From Tiliqua scincoides (Eukaryota; Chordata; Lepidosauria; Squamata; Scincidae): 64,000 nucleotides of DNA. Shown here in pieces: positions 1-13,100 of the stretch. Position 1 is the stretch's first letter; each line of letters begins with the position of its first letter. The translations under genes were made by a program, and so were the position numbers. The notes beneath the pieces were generated by a model. The model saw only the letters and a list, made by a program, of their open reading frames with translations, ran no database searches and had not been told where the DNA came from. The stretch is from NCBI RefSeq assembly GCF_035046505.1, contig NC_089822.1, positions 81,637,659 through 81,701,658 of the forward strand. Reading direction: 5' to 3'.

Positions 1-100
1 TTGCTTAGTTTTCTGAGGCTTGCACCTGCAAGACTTCATTGGGTCATCATCAAGGCTGTGAGGTTCTTTTGGGGAGGAAACACATTCCCAGATTCAGATA

Positions 101-446
101 CAGGCATGCCCCCATGTCCATTTAGAACCCGCTGTGATACCTGAATCCGTGGATACAAGGGAACGCCCCCCACCCTCTGGAGGTGAGGGGAGCTGGGCTC
201 CTCTCACCTCTGGAGGCTTTCTGAGGCCTATAGAGGCCAGGCACAGCCGCTTTAGTTCTCAGAATGGCCGAAAAGGTCAAAAAAGTGACTTTGATTTTAC
301 AGTAAAACCAACAGTAACATTTTAAATGCCTTGTAAGGGCCCAGGGAAGCAATGGAGGCTGTGCGGGGGGTGGGGGTCAGGCATGGATCCAATCCATGGT
401 TAAGTGAAACCACGAATTCAGAATCTGTGGATACAGGGGACCCCTG
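101..446. mobile_element. Non-autonomous mariner-like element
   Basis: The ends are inverted (CAGGCATGCCCC on the left, GGGGACCCCTG on the right) and each is flanked by TA. The inner ends carry the inverted pair ATACCTGAATCCGTGGATAC and its counterpart near 405-434. It has no transposase. The superfamily is inferred from the TA flank. Confidence 0.5.
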
Positions 447-448
447 TA

Positions 449-1849
449 TTGGATTTTGAGGTTGGTTTGAAGTTCATTTCAGCTCCCTGCATTTAAAGAA
501 TTTTCTGTGGGGCAACGCTGTGCTGGCCAAGGCTGCTGGTCAAGGCTAGATAATCTTAACATTCAGGTTTCCAGTGGTTTGCTGTTTCCAATTGAATCAT
601 TTATGCTTGCCCTAGCTATGACAGGGTATAAAGCCAAATAAATCAGTGCATTGCCAAACTCTTCCGTCTGAGCATTCCCTTTCCTTTTTGCCTAATTTAA
701 TGCACTATGGATATCCTTATAAGCCCCAGGAATGTACTTGCCTTCCTACGGTCTTTGCCTCTTCATAGGTCAGATTCTCTGCAAATCTGAGTCTTGGAAA
801 TAGAGGCAAATATCCAGACATGCAAATAAATATAAGTGTATGCAGATTCAGTGTTTTCTTGGCATAGACTATGGACTTGTCTTTGGCACTGAATCGATGC
901 AGCCCTCACTCTAATCTGAGCCTAGTTTAGAATCGGATTGGCATTGCTCTGCTCTTGTCTGGCATAGTGCAAGGCACATATGGCAAAAGGGAGCTGTATC
1001 AGCTGCATCGCTTTACATACCCACTGCTTCGTGTTTGAGTGCCCATGTAGCTTCAGATAAAAGCTTTGCAGTCGTAGCCAAATTAGCCTCTTCTGCCAGC
1101 CAAGAGCAGATGGAACATTGAGACAATAGGGTGGAGGAGATGAAAGATTAAAGATCTTTCCCCTCCTGTTTGGAGTGTGGGAAAAAGTGAAATAAATAAA
1201 ACCCCAATTAAGAACACTGTGTGGTACAACCTCCAAGGTGACACAAACATTTTTACTTTTATGAGTCTTGGATCTTTTTGTCCCATTTTATGGTAGATTC
1301 TTTAAAAACCATGAGAGTGGCAGAGAACCAGTGTTATTGCTTCATCTTTGTAAGTTACTATACAAGTTACTATGCCTGTGTTGTGTTGTAGTGTTTCACT
1401 TCTGCTTCATGTCTTCCACGTAGAAGAGATTCTCTACCACAGCCTGCCTATTCTCTACTATTCTCTACCACAGTCTGTCTTAATAACCTAGAGTAGAGGT
1501 GCCTCATTCCTTATTCACAGGGTGGAAGTCTCAGTCCTTCCAGACAGAGAGCTGGAAAGCCAAAGTGAATTTTTCTACACAACCAGGTGGTGCTAGTGCC
1601 ATCTAGCAGAGAGAGCGTCACTGATACGGAGTGTGCATGCTTCAACCTGGCCTAGCATTGTATACAAAAGAGATGTGATGACTGAACATTGAACCACACT
1701 CTTTCTTGCAGCGTTTCAAAACTCATCTCCATTGTGAAAACTGTCTATTCCTACTCTCTGTTTCCTATTTTAACTAGTTGCTGATCTACAGTATAAGGCC
1801 ACCCATCCTCTTATACCATCGCTGCTAAATTTTTCTCAGGAGTCTTAGA
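449..1849. other. FOCAD intron, nothing recognised
   Basis: AT-rich intronic sequence with a short direct repeat of TTCTCTAC units near 1431-1468. I see no exon with matching phase and no clear repeat family. Confidence 0.5.
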
Positions 1850-2185
1850 TGAGGGGCTTGGTCAAAAGCTTTTTGGGAATGCAAGTATACCAGATCACTC
1901 CTAGCTACATACTTGTTGGCATTTTGTAAGAATTCCGAACGGTGGGTTACGCAGGACATCTCTTTGCAATATGTGTGTTATTCTTCAACAGAGTTTGTTC
2001 TTATATATGTCTAATAATTCCAGGTTTAGTAACATTTTCCACCAATTTACTTGGAACTGAGTGCAGGCTAACTTTTCTAATTTTCTGGTTCTCCCTGGAT
2101 TCCTTTTTTGAAACTGGCGTTACATTGGCTACTTTCCATACTTTTATTAAGAAAGCTCATTTTTTTGACAAATTGCATACATGTG
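1850..2185 (-). mobile_element. Old CR1/L2 reverse transcriptase fragment
   Basis: The minus strand resembles the reverse-transcriptase region of the LINE at 17590-17900, in the same order, but is heavily diverged. It is an old dead copy. Confidence 0.5.
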
Positions 2186-2191
2186 TTAGAG

Positions 2192-2667
2192 GAGTTTTTC
2201 TCAAACATTTTCACACTAAGACCCAGCTTTTAGAATGACAATCTGTCGGAACCCACCAGAAGTGATGTCATTAACCTGGAAGTTATGTTGTGGCTTGAAG
2301 TGACATCATTAGTTTAGGCTTCGAACCTAAGTTACAATCATCCGAAGGGTCCATGACACAGCATACTCGAGCTGTTATTTTGCATAACTCGGAAGTCAAC
2401 TTGGAATTCCAGCTCAGAAGTCAAAGCAGAATGCAGACTTGGATCCTTCTCCAACCACACAGCTTTCCCCCCTCTCCAGCATCCCACCTGTCCAGGGGAA
2501 AGCACCATGCCTTTCTCCCACTGGGAGCCCACCCTATCCAGCAGCTCTGTACCATATATTTTCAGCTCTGTATTTTCAATGGTGGCTGAGCTAGGTGCTA
2601 TGTGACCCACCTGAAATTGGCTTGCAACCCGCCTAGTGGGTCCTGACGCACAGTTTGAGAAACACTA
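2192..2667. mobile_element. Non-autonomous hAT element, old
   Basis: The ends are AGTTTTTCTCAAAC and GTTTGAGAAACACT, an inverted pair. The 8-base flanks match at 6 of 8 positions. The inside has the ACCCACCAGAAGTGATGTCA stretch shared with the copies at 46490 and 63023. Confidence 0.6.
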
Positions 2668-4040
2668 TCTTAGATCAACAATTTCATATGGTTGCGGCAG
2701 GGGGAATAAAGCTTCTGAGTTCTTTTAGCAAGTGAATATAAATTTATCAGTTAGCTCTGAAATCCCAGATGAATACAAAGAATGTCTGAAAACAGGTATG
2801 TTTCCCCACTTTTCAGAAACACACCGGCGTTGCGTCATTTTCAACAAACACATTTAGGTGATGTCCGTGTTTAATGATAGGGCTCTGAGTTTTTGCATAT
2901 TCACTAGACGTCTCACAAATGTATGTCAGCATTCCAACGATGGCTTGGATTATCCTCTGACAGCCTGGGAGAGGATCCCATATCCTCCTTTTGAAAGTAG
3001 CAGTATCAAGTGCCAGAAAATGAATATTCCCATTTTTAACCGGAATGAGATGGAGAATGAACATTTCTTTTAAAAGAATTACTACAGTGATCCTGAAGGA
3101 GAAGAAATGCAGTTAAATATGTGGGTCAAATTCTTTGTTTAGCTTAGAAAGCTTTGTAATGTTTATTATGGACGCCCCAAGTACCCATTGTAAAAAGCCT
3201 ATCTCCGATATATTGCTGCCATCTAGTGGGGAAGAGAATGTCATTTTCTTTTTGTTAGTGTGCCATAACAAATAGTTATATGCTGGTCATTTTCCCTAAA
3301 GAGAAACATTAGAGACTCACTCTAATGTCTCTCAGTGCCTATTTGCGCCACTGGAAATTTGTGGAAATGGATCAGTAGCAGGGAAATGATTACACCTATG
3401 AAAAGAAGGTATAGATATTCACTTTGTTGTTATACAAAGCAAAAAAGGTGTTGATGAAAACTGTGCACAGAACCTGTGTACAGGGTGGGCCTTATCATGA
3501 AACAATGTGAAATGGTCGTGTGGAGTGGTAGAGTTGAAAGGGATGGTACGGTGAACAGACAAGACACCCAGCCTGTCTGCCCTGCCCTCTCCAGTCTGCC
3601 ACTCCAATACTCTTCTGACTTTCTGAGAGCCTGACTTGTCATCCTGTTTTAATTGTGAGATACCAGTGTATTTACAAGTATTACCACAGTTGCGTATGAC
3701 AGGACCACATGAAAGTGGCTTCCCTAGTGTCAGGATAATGTAGCAATCAAGTCTTAGGGCCAAAATACAAGTTGTGTTAAACACAGTTTGCCCTTCGGCT
3801 TTTATTTTGGTAAATAGCAGTCAAAAGAGCGGGAAAGCTACCAGGATCAGCACCATGGCGGCACTTGTTTACCCTTTCATTCCACACAGTGATCCAAATA
3901 TTCTCCCACCCCCCCCCCCAAAAAAAAAATCCGCGGGGAGGACCTTTATTCTTTGTTATGAAAAACGTTGGCGTTCTGTGTACATTGTTAAAATATACTT
4001 TCTAGGCTTACTTAACTTTTCTTTCTAACTCTGTTTTAAG
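2668..4040. other. FOCAD intron, nothing recognised
   Basis: Unique-looking intron. A C-run followed by an A-run at about 3909-3929 is the only marked low-complexity tract. Confidence 0.45.
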
Positions 4041-4188
4041 CACCGGATGTATCCTGGGTGTAGGACTTGTTCTGTCACTGATGAGTTGCAGCAGCCAAAT
4101 AGATGCTCAGCATCATGTCTCTGCTTCCCTGAGTAAACTTTGCAAATACTTGGATGACGCAGAAGACCAGAGCAGAACATTCCAGGAG
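4041..4188 (+). CDS. FOCAD: FOCAD exon, 16th from last
   Basis: The acceptor TTTTAAG precedes C, which completes a codon begun in an exon outside the window. The exon reads TGCILGVGLVLSLM at its start and SRTFQE before the donor GTAAAA. It is 148 bases long (phase 2 in, phase 0 out). The KLCKYLDD segment matches the family. Confidence 0.93.
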
Positions 4189-7100
4189 GTAAAATGGCAT
4201 TTCACACTCTTCTCCTGCATTTACTGCCCTCTCCATTTTTCCTTCAATGTAAATTTGGACTTCCTGGAGTCATCTGTATATAAAAAATCTCTCTGGCTCA
4301 CAGTTAAATTATACGGTTTGTATTTTTTTTCTTTACCCAGGTTCTTGCCTACTCAGTTGCCTGTGCCTGTGTCTCTGCTTTCAGTGCTAGACTCATTGAG
4401 GCTGCAGAAGCTGAGAAAGTCATGAACAAGCTGCAGAAATTGGTAGAAACAAATCAGCAGGTTGTATCCAAAGTCCTTGTGATCATGTCTTTCATATTTA
4501 TTCAGTGAGAATTTCTAATTATTTTTTAATTATTTGTTTAGAAGTACTTTTTAATTATTAGTTTAGAACAGTGTTTCCCAAACTCCTACATGGGAGTTGA
4601 GAGTACTGTAAGTGTATGTGGACGCGGGAGACCATGCTGCTGCCAGCGATGGAAGGGGAATCTTTTACTTACCTGCAGTCTTGGGTGGGTTCCAGGTTTT
4701 CTGGAAAACCTTCTGCAGGGCCCCCTGTGCCTGCAAAAGTCTTTAAAAGAAAAAAAGGACACTTCCAGTTTTTGCAACGGAACTAGAAGTGCCAGTTTTT
4801 CTTTTTTCTTTTTTAGACTTTTGCAGGCATGGGGAGCTCCATGGAGGACCCCCTGGACCCCTTCAGGACTGCAGTGTTGGTTGTAGGTAAGTAAAAAAAA
4901 CAAAACCCTTCCATCCCCAACAGCAGCATGACCCTGGGGATAGCATTACTGCCTTCCCCCTCTCCGCCCTGTAAATGAGCAGGGACAAGTGCTTCCCTGG
5001 CTAGTGAGATGCAACCCATCAGTTTGGGAACCACTGGTTTAGAATACAGGTGAACATCACTTAGCGTCATTCCGGCCAGTGACAGCTTGCAGCTGACGGC
5101 CGCCACTGGTCCCTGTTCACCATCTCCCAAGCCTCACATGCCAAGGGAAGCCGTACTCTGGAGGCTTTTCTGAGCTTTGCAGAGGCAGCGTGCTTCTTTA
5201 ATGTATATTTTTCCTCCCTCTCATGGCATATCTGCACTGCAGACATAGTGATTTAGCAGCAATTCCTTCTATCTAAGGGAAGTGTAGGTGCATGCAACTC
5301 TGACAGAATTCTTAGCACCTATAAGAAATAACTACAGTTCGCTGAATTTTTTTTTGGGGGGGGGGGGGTGAGGGAAGGAAGCCATGACAATTAAACTAAT
5401 ATCAAATTTGTATAACCCTCTTTATTTATGGGGGGACCACTGATACAGCCCAAGTGAAGAAAAATGAATTATGGGAATAGGTGACATTTTTCCAGAAAGA
5501 TCGCTTGAGGATACTTATACAGGCTGTATTGTAACATATGCTTGCAGCTTGTTTGGGTTTGGGTTTTTTCTTTCTTTTTGATAATTCCCCATTAGAAATC
5601 TTATAATTGCATTTTTCCCCATGCTGCTCTTTTTCAAACATTGACATTGGCTGTTCATGTAGCGTGTAAAGAGTAGCAGAGGAGCAATGAGGGAAAAGAG
5701 AAGTGAGGCGTGACCAGGCAAGACATTGTGCCTGCAAGTCAGTCCTGCTGCTCTGTCCATTGCAGATAAATCCACTTGTAGGTAGGCATTTGGCAGTGAC
5801 ATCCCAAGTACCAAGCTTTAAGAGTACTGTGTTCCACACAATACCAATCCAGTTCTATTCACAGGCGTTGCAAAAACTTTCCCAGAGCAGAACAAAACCA
5901 AGGAAAGCTCAAATTAGGAATTTCAGCTAGTTAAGGGTGCAGCCTTTATGAGCAATTCCTATAATGTCATGGGACATGCCCCAAGACAACACCTGATGCA
6001 GAACTAGCAAAAGGAAAGACAATATATGGCAATATATGGTCTAATGTAATATTTGACCGGCTTTTCATATGGTTTAGCAATATCATGGGTGGCACTTTTC
6101 CCTGGGAAAAGAGTTCTGTTCAGGGTGGTTCCCCTACAATGAAGTAACACTTGATTGTCTTTGAACAGAAAGATCCTATAATTAGATATTACAAAAAATA
6201 TAGGCTGCCACCAAAAATGGGACCCACCATGTCAACTTTGAATAATATAATGTTAGAGTTGGAAATGACCTTAGAGGTAATATAGTTCAATCCCCTGCTC
6301 AATGCAGGTAGTGACTACAGCAGCGAAAACCTACAGTGTGAGAGAGCCAACTATTGCTCAAGGCAGGCTGTTCCAGTACCAGCCAGCTCTTATAGTTAGG
6401 AAATGTTTCCTAATGTCTGGTCTAAATCTACTTCCCTGTATTTTCAAACCATTAATACTAATTCTGCCCTTGAGAGCCTCAGAGAGCAAATTCTCACAGA
6501 TAGAGCAAGCCCTGTCTTCTGTGTCATCCTAGTACATTCAAAAAAGGATACTATTGCTTTTCTTGAATAAGTCACGGTGATCACAAATGGTCTTTCTAAG
6601 TTGCAACCATTCTTAGCTCTCATGTTTTGTTGCAGACACCTGGTTTTGCCCTAGCACTGGGGAGCATTGTTCATGGGCTGTCTGTCAGTGGACATGGGAA
6701 GGCAGAAGACCTCAGTAATAGGCTACTGCCTGCCTGGATGAAAATTGTACTTGCTGAGGTAGGGAACTGTGATTTTTATTGTTGCAGACGATCTGAGTCC
6801 ATAATAGTCTTTAAAAATACTGTGCTCTACTGTATGTCATTTAGTGACCAAAAGTTTTAGAAGAAAATATATTCAAAGCAATAATCCATCTGCTGTTTTT
6901 AAATCATCATATAGTAATAGGACCATGAGGCATGTATGAATGGTGAGAAAGAACACTTTACAATGCACCCACTGCTGTCTTGTGGGTTGCTCATTACAAA
7001 GGAAGACTGAATGTGAAAGTCAAGCTGTCTTCTAGGAAAGTTTGTCTGCCATTACCAATCTTCTTACTGAAGAACTTCTATCACTGAGGGTTCTTTTGAA

Positions 7101-10100
7101 TGCTGTTGGAAAAACAACTGGTTCAATGGATTAAAAATGCTGGGGTTCAGGTTGGTTGGCAACCTTCAGTCTCGAAAGACTATGGTATAAGCCTACAGCA
7201 CCCGGTATTCCCAGGCGGTCTCCCATCCAAGTACTAACCAGGCCTGACCCTGCTTAGCTTCTGAGATGAGACGAGATCAGGCACATGCAGGGTAACAGTT
7301 GCTATAACTGTAGTGTATTTCAGCATGATGATAGCGATAGCCAATACAACAATGATGTTGACCTTGTCAAAATCTAACCCAGGGGTGTCAAACTTAAGGC
7401 CCGGGTGCCGGATGCAGCCCCCAGAAGCTTTTTATCCTGCCCCAGGCTCTCTGCTGCTGAGGTGTTACTGCTGAAATGGCAGCCCACTTGAAAATTGGGC
7501 TTTCCCAAATCTTGAAATATGATCAAGATTTGCGTATCTTCTCTTGTGTAATTTGCAGTTAATGAGTTCCTATAGGAGAACAAGGTCTGGCTTCTGGCCA
7601 TTAGCTGCTTAATGATGTCACTTTCTGCTTAATGATGTCACTTCCGGCCTTCAGCAGGAGCCCTGAATGCTAACTTCAGCCCTCTGTATGAAATGACTTT
7701 GACACCCCTGGTCTAACCAATTAACGGCAGTAGCTTGACTGGTTAGAGCTACAGTCCTTTATATTTTAAGAATAGGTTAAACTTTGTTATGAAGGACCAA
7801 AACCCTAAATTTTCATAACCATACAGTTACGAAGGACCAAAACCCTAAATTCCTTATGCTTTTATATTTTTTCTGATAATCTATCATATGGTTGGTGGGG
7901 AAGAGAGAGTATCCTTGGACCAGATCTTTCTTGCAAAGAAGTAGATTATGTTGTTCCTTGTTCTGACCATACATTCACATGTTTCATGTTGGTTTTGCTT
8001 GGATTTCAGGGAGCCCCTACAATGGAACGGCTTGCAGCAGTTAATGGACTGGTCTCCATGGTGGGTTCCGAAGGAGCCATGATACAGGTAGACACACAAG
8101 TCTAGCAAATAGTTTTTAACTGAAATAAGTTCCTTTTAAAAAAGATGTTTAGGAAGACAACATTGTGACTGTATCATTTCACCTCAGCAGGGTTAGGGAA
8201 ATCCCATTAGGCTGCTGACACACGTTCCTAAACAATACAAATATATGTACGATAGAACAGAAAAACCGTAAGTGGCATTTTCCTTTCATTTTTTCCAGTC
8301 CATGAGGCAAAAGGACTGTGGTTTTTAATCTGAGTGTGATTATTTATTGAGAGGTCAATATTTATTATTATTATTATTAATATTATTATTATTAATATAT
8401 ACATATATATCTGGACTTTCAGAAGGCGTTTGATACGGTCCCTCACCAAAGGCTACTGAAAAAACTCCACAGTCAGGGAATTAGAGGACAGGTCCTCTCA
8501 TGGATTGAGAACTGGTTGAAGGCCAGGAAGCAGAGAGTGGGTGTCAATGGGCAATTTTCACAATGGAGAGAGGTGAAAAGCGGTGTGCCCCAAGGATCTG
8601 TCCTGGGACCGGTGCTTTTCAACCTCTTCATAAATGACCTGGAGACAGGGTTGAGCAGTGAAGTGGCTAAGTTTGCAGACAACACCAAACTTTTCCAAGG
8701 GGTGAAGACCAGAAGTGATTGTGAGGAGCTCCAGAAGGATCTCTTCAGACTGGCAGAATGGGCAGCAAAATGGCAGATGCGCTTCAATGTCAGTAAGTGT
8801 AAAGTCATGCACATTGGGGCAAAAAATCAAAACTTTAGATATAGGCTGATGGGTTCTGAGCTGTCTGTGACATATCAGGAGAGAGATCTTGGGGTGGTGG
8901 TGGACAGGTCGATGAAAGTGTCGACCCAATGTGCGGCAGCAGTGAAGAAGGCCAATTCTATGCTTGGGATCATTAGGAAGGGTATTGAGAACAAAACGGC
9001 TAGTATTATAATGCCGTTGTACAAATCTATGGTAAGGCCACACCTGGAGTATTGTGTCCAGTTCTGGTTGCTGCATCTCAAAAAAGACATAATGGAAAAG
9101 GTGCAAAAGAGAGCGACTAAGATGATTACGGGGCTGGGGCACCTTCCTTATGAGGAAAGGCTACGGCGTTTGGGCCTCTTCAGCCTAGAAAAGAGATGCC
9201 TGAGGGGGGACATGATTGAGACATACAAAATTATGCAGGGGATGGACAGAGTGGATAGGGAGATGCTCTTTACACTCTTACATAATACCAGAAGCAGGGG
9301 ACATCCACTAAAATTGAGAGTTGGGCAGGTTAGGACAGACAAAAGAAAATATTTCTTTACTCAGCGCGTGGTCGGTCTGTGGAACTCCTTGCCACAGGAT
9401 GTGGTGCTGGCGTCTAGCCTAGACGCCTTTAAAAGGGGATTGGACAAGTTTCTGGAGGAAAAATCCATTATGGGGTACAAGCCATGATGTTTATGCGCAA
9501 CCTCCTGATTTTAGAAATGGGTTATGTCAGAATGCCAGATGCAAGGGAGGGCACCAGGATGAGGTCTCTTGTTATCTGGTGTGCTCCCTGGGGCATTTGG
9601 TGGGCCGCTGTGAGATACAGGAAGCTGGACTTAGATGGGCCTATGGCCTGATCCAGTGGGGCTGTTCTTATGTTCTTATGTTAGGTCTGAAAGTAGCTGA
9701 AAAACATCTCTGTGTTGGATACTGTATGTGTTTCTGTTGTTATGCAAGATGTGTGTCATGATCATTGCCCTGTGTGGAGAGGTGGGACTTATACGTTGGT
9801 ATCCAACAACTTGCAAAGTCTTTTGATATCTCCTCCAAATCCCCATGGCAGGGGATGGCAGGTTTTGCCTTCACTGCAATGTGGTCTTCAAACACTGCAT
9901 CTTACTTTTTTCCATATAAATGAGTGGCAACCATTCACTAATATATAAGAAAGTAAAGGTGTGAGCCATTGGAGTGAGGGATAACTTTGATTGCTAGTGT
10001 CCCCAAGCAGTTAGAACCAAGGCTTCCATGCTAGCACGGGCCTATTGCAGCATTTGCTTCTTGGTCATGGGACAAAATGTCAAGAACTGGCTCTTATCTG

Positions 10101-13100
10101 GAGCAAGTATTATTTATATAGTGCATGTGGTTACATTGCATAAGCGTATGCCAGGTGTTTTTCCAAGATAGCTTGCAGCAGAAAAAAGAGAACAGAAAAA
10201 GTCTGAAATCATGTGATTGTTACTGAGGCAGGACATAGTGTACAGTGGCTCACAAAGCTGGTGTCTTCCCATTTTGCTATGCTTCCTGAAAGGGCAATTG
10301 ATTGGACATTTTCCAGTTGGACTGTTTCCAATATTATAAAAAGGTTGTCTTAGCTCTTTATATGAAAAATATAAATCTTGTCCAAATGAGTTCTTACACA
10401 CAAATATGACTGTTTAAGCATTCCAGTGTGTTTGGCTTTACCTTCCATTATTTCATAACTATTATGAAATTATTTCATAACTAACATTTCTTCCAATTTG
10501 TTTCTACTCTTAGTTGAAATCTGAGGCTATCCTGTCTTCTCAGTTTCAAAGCAAACTGAATGAAGTCATCAGAACCCTGAGTCAGGTGAGGTGCTCCAGT
10601 TGACCACATTTCTCTTCAGTTCTGTCAAGGTGATGAGATTGTCTAGAATAACAGAATAGCTGGAAAGCAGCCCTGAAAAGGCATATGCTGATCAAATGTC
10701 CTACCTGCAGTTTTCTCAGAATGACTTGCTCTGGTCTGGGAGTGGTCCATTTCCCCATACCTTCTGTTAAAAGGAGTAGGTGACTAACAGGGCAGTCCCA
10801 GGCATATCTGCTCAGAAGTAAGCCCCATTGCATTCTGTGAGACTTACTCTCAGGTAGATCTGTGTAGCAGTGTTTCTTAACCTGGTAGTCATGACCCCCC
10901 AGGGCACGGGTGATTTTGAGACATTACATCCTTAAGAAGGATAGCGACTCAACTGGACACCTGTAGGTGCTATTAGTACAGCACTTCCAGTTTTGCCGCT
11001 GCCACCATCGTACACAGGTAAATAAAAAGGGAATTTTTTTACTTACCCATGTTTGGCAGCAGCAGCAGTGAAACCTGGAAGTGCTGTACCTACAGGTGAC
11101 CAGTTGAGTTGCTATCCTTCTTAAGGTCGTAGTGCCTGACCGAAGGTTGGGAACAGCTGCTGTATAGGATTGCATCTTAAGAATCATGGGCTTGATGACG
11201 ATAATGGGAAGAATCTCTGCCAATTTTACATTAATAAGCTTCCTGAAGTCAAAGCTTTTCAGTAGTTTGTTCTCACTAAGCAGTCACAAAAATATGCTTG
11301 AGCAGGAGCTGGGGAAGAGACTGCCCATGACTGCCAGTCGCAACCACCAGACACCAGCTGCAGACCGAGTTAGCACAAGGCCTTTTATAGTCACCATGTG
11401 TTTTCTTCTTTTCCCTGTACATTATTTACACCCCCCCCCCCCCGCCCATTGCCTCTGAACAACTTATTTCTCCATGTGTTTCTGGCCTGGTCTATATGTT
11501 TTCACTGTGCAAGAGGTGTGTGGCAAACGGTTCATAGTTTTCATGTGGTTTCCCATGCCTGTATTATAGTTCTCATGTGTATTATAAATAAACTTAGTAA
11601 AATTCATTCATTCATATAAGTTCATAAGTTTTTAATGTATTCATTTATGTCCATTTATGTCAATTTATTCAAATTTGAAATGTAAATTAATTCTTTTTTC
11701 CTGGCCTCCAACACAGTGTCAGAGAGAAGATGTGGCCCTCCTGCCAAAATGTTTGCCCCCCCCCCCACTTTAATTCAATTATCCAAAAACATTTATTCCA
11801 AAGTAATTCCAGCATTAATGATGAAAACATATTTGGTTATGTCACCATTTACAAGTTTCAGGATCCAGAGATTTGATCATCTAGATTAAAAAAAAAATGT
11901 TAGGGATGTCATGGCTTTGTTTAGAATGCTCACATATGGCTATGGGGAATATACTATGTAAATTAAATTTTTATGCCTGCCTTCCTGACTCATTGATGCT
12001 ATACTTCTAGTTTATGTATGATGGTTGTACCTACAGATAATCAGCTTTTCCGGGGTGATTGGCCTTCAGACAAATGCAGCATGGCTATTGGGACACCTGC
12101 ACCTTTCCAGTGTGTCTGCAACCCACAGTCGAACATCTGGTAAGCCTACTAGAGAATTCTTGTAAAGTCTGGTTTACTCCCTGCTGGCATCTTTTGAAAC
12201 TGGATCATCCAGTCTTTAACAAAAAAATCTGTTTTTTTTTTTTTTTTGGGGGGGGGGGGGAACAAATGAAGGCCAGTTCATACATGAACCTTGGACTCAT
12301 ACTTTCAACATAATGAAGTCAACCACAGTTGTCTTAGCATTATGTGGGAAATTGGTCATTGGATTGTTTCAGCACAGCATCGGTTCATGCATCACCGCTT
12401 CTTTCTCAGCTTAGTCTGAAAACTTCTTCTGGTGGGGTAGCTGTGTTAGTCTTTAAGGTCCTTAAAGGTCCTTAAATTTGTTGTTTTTGCTGCAGCAGAC
12501 TAATATTTATTTCAGCATAAACCTTCTTCATCAGACGTACTACAGAGATCAGCATCCTTGTGGCAAGATTTCCATCTCCTAGTCATAATGTTAAGCAGCA
12601 GTGATAAAATGAATCAGCTGCTATTTCATGCTTTCATTAAGTTGCAGCTAAAAATGTGGAATGGGGGAACTTAGTATATAATAGCTCTAAAATGGTTAAA
12701 TGTATGAATGGAGAGTGGAAAATTAAACATAGGGATGCCAGTCCCCCTGGTGACTATTATTTGCTTTCTGTGCATATGAAGCTTGGTTCATCCAATCAGT
12801 TTTCTTTCTGAAACTTGAAAGTTACTGAAAAAAGCTGGGAAGGGTGGTAGTAAGTGCACTTGCATGCAACCTTCTGAAATAGCACTGATGAAAAAACTAC
12901 AAATCTCTTGATTTTTTTTAAATTTACAAATGGAAAAATGCAAATGATTTGACCTGAATAAGTATTTTATATTCTCCTGCCTTCACAGTTCCTCCAGATT
13001 TTAGCTACCTGCCTGAGAAGAGCTTTCTTAGGGCAACCATTGACTTCATTATTGAAAGTGGAAAGAAAGGTAATGCAGCAAATGTGAATAATGGAAATAT

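Noticed and set aside
2813-3073. An extra upstream FOCAD exon
   Set aside because: Open frames exist on both strands but no splice sites of the right phase or family-like residues could be found.
8558-9142. 194-codon minus-strand open frame
   Set aside because: It is the antisense of the LINE reverse transcriptase; the same shadow appears opposite copy B at 16850-17440.
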